The notes: a model not told the origin generated them from the letters alone. Shown: positions 8,788 through 17,015, counted from the stretch's first letter. The stretch is DNA of 23,368 nucleotides from JBGQBN01 sp041494805 (GCA_041494805.1 JBGQBN010000064.1:1-23368), one strand, 5' to 3'. Numbers and translations are program-made.

Positions 8788-9848
8788 TGATACGACGCTT
8801 GCTGGTTCTGCCGCTTTTGGCGGCGCTTGTCGTGTTCGGCTCCTGCGGGAAGAAGACGCCCACGCTGAACCTGCTGGTGTGGGAAGGGTACGCCGACCCA
8901 TCGTTCGTGCACGCCTTCGAGGAGCAGTATCACTGCAAGGTCTCCGCGTCCTACATGGGATCGAGCGATGAACTGGTCGCCAAGCTCCGTGGCGGCAGCG
9001 CGGGGAACTACGATGTCATATCGCCTTCGAGCGACGTTGCCACGTCGATTGCGTTGGCAGGATTGGCCGCACCCCTCGATCTTTCGAAAATTCCCGGCTA
9101 CGGCCAACTCTCGCCGCAGCTCACGTCACTGCCTCTGGTGCGTGTGAAGGGACAAGTTTATGGCGTCCCCTTCATGTGGGGACCGGACCCGATCATTTAC
9201 GACACTACAGTTTTCCCCAAGCCTCCAGCGAGCTGGAGCGTATTCTGGGACCCGAAGTATCGTGGCAAGATTTCGGTTTGGGACGATCTTTCCACGGTGT
9301 ACATGGCGGCACAGGTTCTTGGCTATGACCAGCCCGACCCCACCCAGCTCTACAACCTCAGCGACGAACAACTGGAGGCGGTGAAGAAAAAGCTGCTGGA
9401 GTTGAAGCCCAACATCCGCAAGATGTGGTCCACCGGCGGTGAGTTGACCAATCTTTTCCAGAACCATGAGGTGGTTGCGGCCATGGGCTGGCCTCTGATG
9501 ACCAACCAGCTACGCAAGATCAACTATCCGGTCGGCGAGACCATCCCCAAGGAAAACACCACGGGCTGGATCGATCATTTGATGATTACTGCCGGCAGCG
9601 AGAACAAAGAGCTGGCTTACAAGTTCCTCGAGTACATGGTTGAGGCGCAGACGCAGAAGAAAGTCACGGATGTGACCGGCTACACTCCGGCGAACCCGCA
9701 GGCAGCGCAGTACATGACTCCGGAGGAGGTCAAGAGCTTGCATCTCGACGACGTGGACAATTATCAGAAGCGTTTGTATTTCTGGCAGAATGTGCCGCGC
9801 CGGGTGAAGTACAACGAAATCTGGAACGAAGTAAAAGCGGCACAGTAG
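8787..9848 (+). CDS. potD: PotD/PotF-like spermidine/putrescine-type substrate-binding lipoprotein
   Basis: 353 residues from ATG 8787, which shares one base with the amidohydrolase stop; GGAGG lies seven bases upstream, whereas GTG 8784 would be too close. The N-terminus is a lipoprotein signal (LVLPLLAALVVFGSC) with Cys20 as the lipidation site. The body follows the extracellular solute-binding fold of PotD: LNLLVWEGYADPSFVHAFEE, NYDVISPSSDVA, YGVPFMWGPDPIIYD, WSVFWDPKYRGKISVWDD, TGWIDHLMI and GYTPANPQAAQYM. Compared from memory with E. coli PotD, the Trp and Asp of the WxD segment are kept. Residues equivalent to E. coli Tyr85 and Glu171 appear changed, so the ligand may not be spermidine. 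Genes for the ATPase and two permeases follow directly. Confidence 0.9.
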   Translation: MIRRLLVLPLLAALVVFGSCGKKTPTLNLLVWEGYADPSFVHAFEEQYHCKVSASYMGSSDELVAKLRGGSAGNYDVISPSSDVATSIALAGLAAPLDLSKIPGYGQLSPQLTSLPLVRVKGQVYGVPFMWGPDPIIYDTTVFPKPPASWSVFWDPKYRGKISVWDDLSTVYMAAQVLGYDQPDPTQLYNLSDEQLEAVKKKLLELKPNIRKMWSTGGELTNLFQNHEVVAAMGWPLMTNQLRKINYPVGETIPKENTTGWIDHLMITAGSENKELAYKFLEYMVEAQTQKKVTDVTGYTPANPQAAQYMTPEEVKSLHLDDVDNYQKRLYFWQNVPRRVKYNEIWNEVKAAQ

Positions 9849-9889
9849 TGTAGCGCGGGCGCCCTCGCCCGCGCCTCTGCGATGCACTA
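9846..9889 (+). repeat. Hairpin element between potD-like and potA-like genes
   Basis: Nearly the whole intergenic gap is one element. It has a 9-bp GC stem with arms GCGCGGGCG (9853-9861) and CGCCCGCGC (9866-9874) around the tetraloop CCCT. Short outer inverted repeats TAGTG (9846-9850) and CACTA (9885-9889) flank it. Such a structure after a binding-protein gene is often an mRNA stabiliser that lets the binding protein be made in excess over the membrane parts. There is no T-run, so full termination is not expected. Confidence 0.6.
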
Positions 9890-9890
9890 A

Positions 9891-10985
9891 ATGGCTATCA
9901 CAACCCAACCCACGATCACGGGTTCCGTCAAGCCGGGTACGGAAGCGCTGCTCACCATCCGTAACGTTGCCAAGTCTTTCGGCCGGAACCCGGTGCTTCG
10001 CGACATCTCTTTGCAGGTGGCAGAGGGCGAGTTCCTGACCATCCTCGGCGAGAGCGGCTCGGGGAAGACGACGTTGCTGCGCATCATCGCAGGCTTCGAG
10101 GCCGCCGATTCAGGCGAGATTGTAATGGGCGGCGAGCGGCTCGACTGTCTGCCTCCCTACCGCCGCCGCGTCAACACTGTTTTTCAGCATTATGCTTTGT
10201 TTCCCCATCTGACGGTCGCGGAAAACGTGGGCTACGGGCTGCGCGTGGCAAAAGTCGCGAAAGAAGAAATCAGCACACGGGTCGGACAAGCCCTGGACAT
10301 GGTCAAGATGACGGCCTACGCCGATTCCAAGCCGGCAAAGATCAGCGGCGGCCAGCAACAGCGCATTGCCCTGGCTCGTGCCCTGGTGAACCGGCCTCGC
10401 CTGCTGCTGCTCGACGAGCCTCTCTCTGCGCTGGATGCAAATTTGCGCCGCCAGATGCAGGTAGAACTGAAATCGCTGCAGCGGGAGGTCGGCATTTCCT
10501 TCGTGTTTGTGACCCATGACCAGGAAGAAGCCATGGTCATGTCCGATCGCATTGCCCTGCTGCGCATGGGCGAACTGGAACAGGTATCTTCTCCGCGTGA
10601 CATCTACAGCCGTCCGGCCACGGCTTACACCGCGCAGTTTATCGGCCACACGAATCTGCTTCGCGGCGAGATAAAGGATGGAATCGCTAGATGTAATTCC
10701 CTGTCCTGGCGAACCGGGTTCCGCGACGGCCCCGGGCTTTTCTCCTTGCGTCCAGAAAACATACGGCTGGCATCAGGTACTTCCGGCAGTGGAACTGTGC
10801 GTTTCCGCGGCAGCATTCTTCGCCAGGCTTTCCACGGCGCCACGGAACTGCTGCAGATCGAGTGCGCCGACGGCCTTGTGCTCTCGGTTAGGGCTGCCTC
10901 GCGGGAGAACTGGCAAGGCGACCTCGAGCTGGAATTCTCATCGGCGGACGCGATACCCGTGCGTGAATCACCGGAGCGAACCTGA
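9891..10985 (+). CDS. potA: PotA-like ABC transporter ATPase
   Basis: 364 residues. Visible elements are Walker A GESGSGKTT (53-61), the Q-loop around Gln99, signature ISGGQQQ (151-157; usually LSGGQ), Walker B LLLLDEP (171-177), D-loop SALD and the H-loop His209 in FVTHD. A C-terminal TOBE_2-like regulatory region occupies about 275-355 (LRPENIRLA). Length and plan match PotA/FbpC-type importers. It powers uptake of the ligand carried by the upstream binding protein. No Shine-Dalgarno sequence is visible before the ATG; the upstream 40 bases are a strong hairpin. The gene ends one base into the next. Confidence 0.92.
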   Translation: MAITTQPTITGSVKPGTEALLTIRNVAKSFGRNPVLRDISLQVAEGEFLTILGESGSGKTTLLRIIAGFEAADSGEIVMGGERLDCLPPYRRRVNTVFQHYALFPHLTVAENVGYGLRVAKVAKEEISTRVGQALDMVKMTAYADSKPAKISGGQQQRIALARALVNRPRLLLLDEPLSALDANLRRQMQVELKSLQREVGISFVFVTHDQEEAMVMSDRIALLRMGELEQVSSPRDIYSRPATAYTAQFIGHTNLLRGEIKDGIARCNSLSWRTGFRDGPGLFSLRPENIRLASGTSGSGTVRFRGSILRQAFHGATELLQIECADGLVLSVRAASRENWQGDLELEFSSADAIPVRESPERT

Positions 10986-11833
10986 TGTTTTCCCGCGCTT
11001 ACCGCGCCTCCATCACGTTGCCTCCTCTGGTGTGGGTAGCTGTGTTCCTGCTGGTTCCCTACGCACTGCTCTTCTGCTACAGCTTCTGGTCGGTTTCACC
11101 CGAGCAGGTGATCGTCCATACGTGGAATCTGGACAACTATCGTGAGCTGTTTCGCGTGAATGTTTACTTGCAGACGCTGTTTCGTTCCATGTGGATCGCG
11201 GCCCGGGTGATGCTCTTTTCTCTGCTGCTCGGCTATCCGCTGGCATACTACCTCTCGTTCCATGCGGGCAACAGAAAGGATCTTTTCTATCAGTTGGTGA
11301 TTATTCCGCTCTGGGTCAGCTATCTGGTTCGCGCTTATGCCTGGAAGACCATACTGGGCAGCGACGGCGTCCTCAACACGCTGCTGCAGTATGTGCACCT
11401 GACGCAACACCCACTCGATTTTCTGCTCTACAGCCCCTTCGCGGTTGTTTTGACGCTCACGCACATCTACACGCCGTTTGCCTTTTTGCCCATCTACGCG
11501 TCGCTCGAACACATTCCGCGAAACCTGGTCGAAGCTTCGCATGATCTGGGCGCTTCTCCATTTCAGACTTTCTGGAGAGTAATTTTCCCGCTTTCTATTC
11601 CCGGAGTTCTGGCCGGTGCCACTTTCGCATTTGTTCTGAGTCTGGGTGACTTTCTCGCTCCGCTGCTGCTGGGCGGACCCAGCGGCATCATGATCTCCAA
11701 CATCGTGGTCAGTCTGTTCGGCGCGGCATACAACTGGCCTCTGGGCGCGGCCATCTCACTGTGCATGCTGCTGCTGGTGGTTACGCTCCTGGTTCTATCG
11801 GAAAAGCTGGAGAAGAAATGGAGCTTCCGATGA
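10985..11833 (+). CDS. potB: PotB-like ABC transporter permease
   Basis: 282 residues. The ATG shares one base with the ATPase stop and has GGAG eight bases upstream. About six membrane segments can be drawn (first at roughly 12-35, then about 70-95, 105-130, 145-170, 205-230 and 250-275). The EAA loop that docks the ATPase is recognisable as EASHDLGASPFQTFWRVIFP, followed by the permease-typical PLSIPGVLAG. It forms one half of the inner-membrane channel, together with the following gene. Confidence 0.92.
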   Translation: MFSRAYRASITLPPLVWVAVFLLVPYALLFCYSFWSVSPEQVIVHTWNLDNYRELFRVNVYLQTLFRSMWIAARVMLFSLLLGYPLAYYLSFHAGNRKDLFYQLVIIPLWVSYLVRAYAWKTILGSDGVLNTLLQYVHLTQHPLDFLLYSPFAVVLTLTHIYTPFAFLPIYASLEHIPRNLVEASHDLGASPFQTFWRVIFPLSIPGVLAGATFAFVLSLGDFLAPLLLGGPSGIMISNIVVSLFGAAYNWPLGAAISLCMLLLVVTLLVLSEKLEKKWSFR

Positions 11834-12648
11834 GCGGCACGGTCCGCACCTCGCGCTGGCTTCCGTGGCATGCCATCGCGGTCTTCGGTTTTCTTTATTT
11901 GCCCATCGTCACGTTGATCGTCTACTCGTTCAACGGCTCGGGCGTGGGCGGATTCCCCCCACGCAATCTGACCCTGGACTGGTATCGCATGCTCTTTGCC
12001 GACGATGCCATCTGGACTTCTGTCCTGAACAGCGTGGTGGTGGCATTTGCCGCAATGGTCATCTCGCTGACCTTCGGAATTCCGGCGGCGCTGGCGCTGG
12101 ATCGCGCCAACTTTCCGGGCAAGGCCCTGTTTCGCCGGCTGGCGCTGCTGCCGCTGATTTTGCCCGGCATCATCACCGGGCTTTCCTTGCTGATGCTGTT
12201 CCGCCAAGCTGACATGAAGCTCAGCTTGATCACGATCGTGTTGGGACACGGCACGGCGCTAATCTCGGTAGCGACCACCGAAGTATTCGCAGGGTTGCAA
12301 AAGCTGGACCGTGCCCAGGAGGAAGCCTCGCTCGATCTGGGAGCGAATTACTGGCAAACCTTCTGGCGCGTGACTATTCCCAACCTGCGGTTGTCGATCA
12401 TCGGCGCGGCGCTGTTGATTTTTACGCTCTCCATGGACGAGATCGCCGTCAGCTTTTTCCTGATTGGACGGGACAACACGCTGCCGCTGGAAATCTGGGG
12501 ACGGCTGCGGCGCGGCATCACGCCGGAGATCAACGCTATCTCCAGCATCATTTTCATATTTTCGCTAGTCGCTATCGTGACCTGGTATCGCCTGCGCGCA
12601 AGTGCGGAAGGCAAACCGGAAATCGCCGCCGAACTGGTGGAAACATGA
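11830..12648 (+). CDS. potC: PotC-like ABC transporter permease
   Basis: 272 residues from ATG 11830, chosen because it overlaps the previous stop by four bases (ATGA) and has GGAG six bases upstream; the frame is open further up to 11761, inside potB. Six membrane segments are evident. The EAA loop reads EEASLDLGANYWQTFWRVTI, followed by NLRLSIIGAALL and the PotC-like FTLSMDEIAVSFFLIG. It is the second channel subunit of the importer. It is followed, after 41 bases with two hairpins, by the flavin amine oxidase gene. Confidence 0.92.
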   Translation: MSGTVRTSRWLPWHAIAVFGFLYLPIVTLIVYSFNGSGVGGFPPRNLTLDWYRMLFADDAIWTSVLNSVVVAFAAMVISLTFGIPAALALDRANFPGKALFRRLALLPLILPGIITGLSLLMLFRQADMKLSLITIVLGHGTALISVATTEVFAGLQKLDRAQEEASLDLGANYWQTFWRVTIPNLRLSIIGAALLIFTLSMDEIAVSFFLIGRDNTLPLEIWGRLRRGITPEINAISSIIFIFSLVAIVTWYRLRASAEGKPEIAAELVET

Positions 12649-12652
12649 AGTT

Positions 12653-12684
12653 GTAGCGCCGGCGCTACGGTTTCTAGGGGAAAC
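12653..12684 (+). promoter_or_regulatory. Perfect palindrome plus hairpin covering the next gene's ribosome binding site
   Basis: GTAGCGCC (12653-12660) runs directly into its complement GGCGCTAC (12661-12668), a loopless 16-bp palindrome. A second stem follows: GTTTC (12670-12674), loop TAGGG, GAAAC (12680-12684). The only purine-rich ribosome-binding candidate for the amine oxidase (GGGGAAA, ending about seven bases before its ATG) lies inside this second hairpin, so pairing could limit translation. The arrangement resembles the double hairpin at 721-760. Confidence 0.5.
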
Positions 12685-12689
12685 TACAA

Positions 12690-14213
12690 ATGGGTACGAA
12701 TCGCAGGGACTTCATCAAATTCGTCGTAGCGGGATCGGTTGCAGCAGGATGCCCCGTGGATCTTTCTCTGTTGGCCGCGCAAACCACCAACCCACCGCTG
12801 GTAGAGGGAGAAGATAACCGGATCTGCCATCAGGTGCGCGACGGAAAGGTGTTCACGCGTCCACCAGTTTCCGCGCGTCATGACGTGATCATCGTCGGCG
12901 GCGGCGTAAGCGGACTGACTGCGGCCTACCGGTTGCGTCAGCGCGACTTTTTACTTCTGGAGAAGGAACCGCACTGGGGCGGCAATGCCTATTTAATGGA
13001 GTATCAAGGGACTCCGTACGCCACCGGGTCAGCCTTCTTGGCGAAGAGCGAACGCGCATTCGGCTTCGCTCAGGAAATCGGTTTAGAACCTCTGCCCATC
13101 AACGACTCGGACAGCACCATTGTCAAAGGCGAATGGATTCCGGACACTTGGCGAAGCGGCCTCGACAAGCTGCCCTACCCCGCGGCCACGCGCGAAAGTT
13201 TCAAGATGTTCAGGAAGGAGCTTCTGGCGATTGATCTCGAGAAGCGCGGAAAAGAGCTGATTGGTGTTCCCTTCTCCAATTTCTTGAAGGGATATCCGGA
13301 CGAGCTCAAGCAATGGTGGGACACTTACGGGCCTTCCAACTGGGGAGCCACCAGCGAGGAGACCGCCGCTGCACTTGCCATTGACGACTTCCACGAATTA
13401 GCCGGAGGGGATGGCAACGACTACTACACCTGGCCCGGAGGCCTGGGCGCAATCACCAAAAAGCTGGCTGAAATTCTGCAGGCAAAATTCGCCTCGAACA
13501 TTCAATCCGGCGCCACCACCATAGCCGTGGTCTCGGACAAGAACGAAGTGCAAGTCACCTACATGCAGGGCACCGAACTGAAAACTGTCGCCGCCAAGGC
13601 GGTCATCATGGCCACGCCAAAGTTCATCACTCGGCGTATCGTGGACGGCCTGCCTGACAAGCAAAGCGAGGCTATGCATCAAATCCGCTACATTCCCTAT
13701 GCGGTGGTCAACCTCATCTTCGACAGGCCGGTGTTCAACCGGGGCTACGACACCTGGTGCCCGGGAACTGCATTTTCGGACTTCGTGGTCGCTGACTGGG
13801 TAGTCCGCAACCAGCCTGGCTACAAGCAGAGGTACAACATTCTCACCTGCTACACGCCCATGCACGAAGAAGACCGCGGCTACCTGCTCACCGAACCCAG
13901 CGCCCGGCGAGTTGCTGCCAACGTGCTCAAGGATTTCCAGAACTTGCTCCCGGGCTTAAATGTCGATCCTCTCGAAGTGCACCTCTACCGCCGGGGCCAC
14001 CCTCTCTATCTATCCACTCCCGGTCTGTACACCGACGTGCAGCCATTGGTCCGGCAGCCCTTGGACCGGGTGTTCTTTGCCAACACGGACTCGGAAGGCC
14101 CCGAGTCCACTACCAGCACGGGGATCACTGCCGCCGAGCGCGCCGTGAGAGAAGTGGAGGCTCGGTTGGCGGGCAAGCCGATGCCCAAGGAAACAGCAGT
14201 TATGGCGGGCTGA
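12690..14213 (+). CDS. Tat-exported FAD-dependent amine oxidase
   Basis: 507 residues. The N-terminus has a twin-arginine signal (TNRRDFIKFVVAG) and a Cys at position 21, so the protein is expected outside the cytoplasm, perhaps lipidated. The FAD-binding Rossmann motif is DVIIVGGGVSGLTAAYRL (about 66-83), with the acidic LLLEKE strand and HWGGNA after it. The C-terminal flavin contact is VFFANTDSEGPEST, then GITAAERA. This is the flavin-containing amine oxidase (PF01593-like) layout at normal length. As the last gene of the amine operon it probably oxidises an amine to an aldehyde or imine in the periplasm. Exactly which amine, and whether it acts before or after uptake, is not known. A phytoene-desaturase-like or other oxidoreductase role is less likely given the neighbours. 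Confidence 0.85.
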   Translation: MGTNRRDFIKFVVAGSVAAGCPVDLSLLAAQTTNPPLVEGEDNRICHQVRDGKVFTRPPVSARHDVIIVGGGVSGLTAAYRLRQRDFLLLEKEPHWGGNAYLMEYQGTPYATGSAFLAKSERAFGFAQEIGLEPLPINDSDSTIVKGEWIPDTWRSGLDKLPYPAATRESFKMFRKELLAIDLEKRGKELIGVPFSNFLKGYPDELKQWWDTYGPSNWGATSEETAAALAIDDFHELAGGDGNDYYTWPGGLGAITKKLAEILQAKFASNIQSGATTIAVVSDKNEVQVTYMQGTELKTVAAKAVIMATPKFITRRIVDGLPDKQSEAMHQIRYIPYAVVNLIFDRPVFNRGYDTWCPGTAFSDFVVADWVVRNQPGYKQRYNILTCYTPMHEEDRGYLLTEPSARRVAANVLKDFQNLLPGLNVDPLEVHLYRRGHPLYLSTPGLYTDVQPLVRQPLDRVFFANTDSEGPESTTSTGITAAERAVREVEARLAGKPMPKETAVMAG

Positions 14214-14358
14214 CAGCAGGGGATTTGCCACACTCTCCCGAACCTCGAGCCCGGCACGTAAGTCCATACAAACTCCCTGAGAACACGGCACACATAGTAA
14301 AGTGGTCAGAGGAGCGGAAGCTCCCGTTCGCCGATCCCTAAGCAAGGACAGTCATATT
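14214..14358 (+). other. Intergenic gap between the amine operon and typA
   Basis: 145 bases without a gene. It holds a possible weak -10 (TAGTAA at 14295-14300) without a convincing -35, and a small stem GGAGC/GCTCC near 14312-14325. No T-run terminator for the upstream operon was found. Confidence 0.35.
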
Positions 14359-16182
14359 TTGAGTTCAGGCATTCGCAATATCGCCATTATTGCCCACGTC
14401 GACCACGGCAAGACCACACTGGTCGACGCCATGCTGCAGCAGAGCGGCACGTTTCGGTCCAACGAGCACATCATCGAGCGGGTTATGGACTCGAACGACC
14501 TGGAGCGCGAACGCGGTATCACGATCCTCGCAAAAAATACCGCCATTCATTATCACGACGTGAAGATCAACATCGTGGACACGCCCGGCCACAGCGACTT
14601 CGGCGGCGAGGTCGAGCGCGCCCTGAAGATGGTGGACGGGGTCATGCTGCTGGTGGACGCGAGCGAAGGCCCGCTGCCCCAGACACGCTATGTGCTGGGC
14701 AAGGCGTTGGAGGCACATCTGCCACCGATCCTGGTGATCAATAAGATTGACCGCTCTGATGCGCGCCCCCAGGAAGTGTTGAACGAGGTTTACGACCTCT
14801 TTATTGATCTTGACGCGAAAGAAGACCAGCTCGATTTCCCGGTCCTCTACACCAATGCCAAGGCGGGCACGGCTTCCACGGACATCAGAGGTGGTGGCGA
14901 GGATTTGAGACCGCTCTTCGACGCCATTCTCAAGACCATCCCGCCGCCCGAGGGTGACCCGGCTGGACCTTTGCAGATCCTGGTGGCCAATCTCGATTAC
15001 AGCGACTATCTGGGGCGGCTGGCGATCGCGCGTGTGTTCAACGGAACCATGCGCACCGGCGAAGATGTCGCCATTGCCAAACTGGACGGTTCCCTCCACA
15101 AGACCAGGATCACCAAGCTTTTCTCCTTCTCCGGCCTGAAACGTACCGACATCACGGAGACCACACTGGGCGATATCATCGCGGTCGCCGGCGTCGAAGG
15201 CATCACCATCGGCGAGACCATCACCGATGCCGAGAACCCCGCGCCGCTGCCGCCGATCACCATTGACGAGCCCACGATCGCCATGCAGTTCACGGTCAAC
15301 ACCTCGCCCTTTGCCGGGCGCGATGGAACCTACGTCACCTCACGAAATCTCAGAGAGCGGCTGCACAAAGAACTGCTCACGAATGTTTCATTGCGCATGG
15401 AGGAAACCGACAGCACGGATTCTTTCAAGGTGATGGGCCGCGGCGAATTGCAGCTTTCCATCCTCATCGAGATGATGCGCCGCGAAGGCTACGAGCTGAT
15501 GGTCGGCAAGCCGGAGATCGTCACCAAGCGGGTGGATGGCAAGTTGATGGAACCGGTCGAGCATCTTACCGTGGACGTTCCTGAAGAGTTTGTCGGCGTA
15601 GTCATGGAGCAACTCGGCACGCGCAAGGGTGAGGTCGTAAACATGCACAACCACGGCTATGGCCGGGTGCGCATTGAGTTCCGAGTTGCCAGCCGTGGCC
15701 TGATCGGCCTGCGCAGCCAGTTGCTCACCGACACCCGCGGCACCATCGTGATGAATTCTCTGTTCGACGGATACACCGAGTGGCAGGGAGAGATCCCGCA
15801 CCGGCTCACCGGCGCCCTGATCTCAGACCGTGGCGGTGTCTCCACGGCCTATGCACTTTGGAACCTCCAGGAGCGCGGCGAATTGTTCGTCGGCCCTGGC
15901 GTCGATGTCTACGAGGGCATGGTCATCGGCGAGAACGCCAAAGATGCCGATCTTGATGTGAACGTGGTGCGCGAGAAGAAGCTGACCAACATGCGTGCCT
16001 CCACGGCCGACGAAGCCATCCGCCTGGTTCCGTTCCGCCAATTGAATCTGGAGCAGGCCATCGAGTTCATCGCCGAGGACGAATACGTCGAAGTAACGCC
16101 CAAGTCGCTGCGCCTACGGAAGAAAGTTTTGCAAGCGAACAAGAGAAAGAAGAGCGCGATGGTGACGGTGGAGGAAGTTTAG
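14359..16182 (+). CDS. typA: Ribosome-associated GTPase TypA/BipA
   Basis: 607 residues from TTG 14359, chosen because AAGGA lies ten bases upstream and the length then fits the family (about 605-615). The longer frame to 14302 adds a non-conserved basic stretch. GTPase motifs are G1 AHVDHGKTT (12-20), G2 within ERGITI, G3 DTPGH, G4 NKID and G5-like TNAKAG. These are followed by EF-Tu-like domain II, EF-G-like domains III and V, and the BipA-specific C-terminal part (EYVEVTPKSLRLRKKVL). It binds the ribosome and assists 50S assembly and translation under cold or stress. A small zinc-ribbon gene starts two bases after its stop, so the two are probably translated from one message. Confidence 0.96.
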   Translation: MSSGIRNIAIIAHVDHGKTTLVDAMLQQSGTFRSNEHIIERVMDSNDLERERGITILAKNTAIHYHDVKINIVDTPGHSDFGGEVERALKMVDGVMLLVDASEGPLPQTRYVLGKALEAHLPPILVINKIDRSDARPQEVLNEVYDLFIDLDAKEDQLDFPVLYTNAKAGTASTDIRGGGEDLRPLFDAILKTIPPPEGDPAGPLQILVANLDYSDYLGRLAIARVFNGTMRTGEDVAIAKLDGSLHKTRITKLFSFSGLKRTDITETTLGDIIAVAGVEGITIGETITDAENPAPLPPITIDEPTIAMQFTVNTSPFAGRDGTYVTSRNLRERLHKELLTNVSLRMEETDSTDSFKVMGRGELQLSILIEMMRREGYELMVGKPEIVTKRVDGKLMEPVEHLTVDVPEEFVGVVMEQLGTRKGEVVNMHNHGYGRVRIEFRVASRGLIGLRSQLLTDTRGTIVMNSLFDGYTEWQGEIPHRLTGALISDRGGVSTAYALWNLQERGELFVGPGVDVYEGMVIGENAKDADLDVNVVREKKLTNMRASTADEAIRLVPFRQLNLEQAIEFIAEDEYVEVTPKSLRLRKKVLQANKRKKSAMVTVEEV

Positions 16183-16184
16183 CG

Positions 16185-16421
16185 ATGTCCCGGCGGAATC
16201 GCAGGATACCGCTCAAGACAGGGGATCATCCCCTGAAGATGTACCTGGTGCCCTGCAGCTGCGGGACGACCTTTGCAGTCTCCGAGGATTACGATCGGCA
16301 GGGCACTGCCTGGAGCCGATACCTGAAGTGCCCCAACTGCGGCAAGCGGCACGACCCGAAGAACCTGCTGCTTCAGGTCGGCTATCACCGCGAAGGATAC
16401 TGGAAGGTGGATGAATGTTAG
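16185..16421 (+). CDS. Small zinc-ribbon-like protein of unknown function
   Basis: 78 residues. The ATG follows the typA stop after two bases and has a strong GGAGGAA eight bases upstream. Two Cys pairs, CSCG (about 24-27) and CPNCGK (about 49-54), are separated by about 20 residues and form a probable zinc ribbon; the N-terminus is basic (SRRNRRIPLK). I do not recognise a named family. Tight coupling to typA suggests a translation- or RNA-related role, which is inference only. An internal start at Met19 is possible and would keep both Cys pairs. Confidence 0.7.
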   Translation: MSRRNRRIPLKTGDHPLKMYLVPCSCGTTFAVSEDYDRQGTAWSRYLKCPNCGKRHDPKNLLLQVGYHREGYWKVDEC

Positions 16422-16498
16422 CCGCATAGCCTGATTTCGACAGCCCCCTGCCCACGAGATACCCTTCCCGCAGAATAGCTTCCCATAAATCCCAGACC

Positions 16499-16507
16499 TG
16501 CTATACT
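16499..16507 (+). promoter_or_regulatory. Extended -10 promoter element upstream of the RRM protein gene
   Basis: TGCTATACT reads as TGn plus a five-of-six match to TATAAT. No good -35 is present at 16-18 bases, as is normal for extended -10 promoters. Transcription from about 16514 would give a leader of roughly 105 bases before the RRM start. The rest of the 198-base gap 16422-16619 holds only a small stem (CCGG/CCGG around 16550-16562). Confidence 0.45.
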
Positions 16508-16619
16508 TCCCTCCGCATTTGACTGTTCGCCAACTCCGGCATTGCAGGACCGGGCAACCGGTTATTTCCTTTCCGCCGAAGTCAGCTGCACTCAGATAGC
16601 TCACTGAGAGGCAATTCGC

Positions 16620-16952
16620 TTGAAGAATATTTTCGTTGGAAACCTCGACTTCAACACTTCAGAAGATGAACTGCGTCAGATGTTCGGGGCGTACGGACAG
16701 GTGGACCGCGTCAGCATCATGACCGACCGGGATACCGGCCGTTCACGCGGGTTCGGTTTTGTGGAAATGGCCAACGCGGAAGAGGGAGAAAAAGCGATCG
16801 CAGCCCTCAACGGCACTCAAGTCGGCGGGCGTACGCTGAACGTCAATGAAGCCCGGCCCAAGGTAGAGCGCGGCGGTGGCGGCGGCGGCGGCGGCGGCCG
16901 GGACCGTGGCGGCCGCGGCGGTGGCGGCGGCGGCGGCCGGGGTCGCTGGTAA
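16620..16952 (+). CDS. RRM-type RNA-binding protein with Gly/Arg-rich tail
   Basis: 110 residues from TTG 16620, with GAGAGGC about nine bases upstream. Residues 1-80 are a single RNA recognition motif with RNP2 IFVGNL (4-9) and RNP1 RGFGFVEM (about 43-50). The tail from about 85 is almost only Gly with spaced Arg/Asp (RGG-like) and ends RGRW. Such small RRM proteins occur in several bacterial groups, often linked to cold or stress, and bind single-stranded RNA. The tail is encoded by a run of GGC/GGT codons that is prone to slippage, so its length may vary between strains. Confidence 0.92.
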   Translation: MKNIFVGNLDFNTSEDELRQMFGAYGQVDRVSIMTDRDTGRSRGFGFVEMANAEEGEKAIAALNGTQVGGRTLNVNEARPKVERGGGGGGGGGRDRGGRGGGGGGGRGRW

Positions 16953-17015
16953 GTTCGGCAATTGCTCCCACATCGCTAGCGGTCTGTCTCTAGGAAAACC
17001 TTACAGCAGCGCCGT

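Noticed and set aside
16743..16973. Ala-rich minus-strand frame opposite the RRM gene
   Set aside because: It is the complement of the GGC tract; RNP1 and RNP2 motifs on the plus strand identify the real gene.
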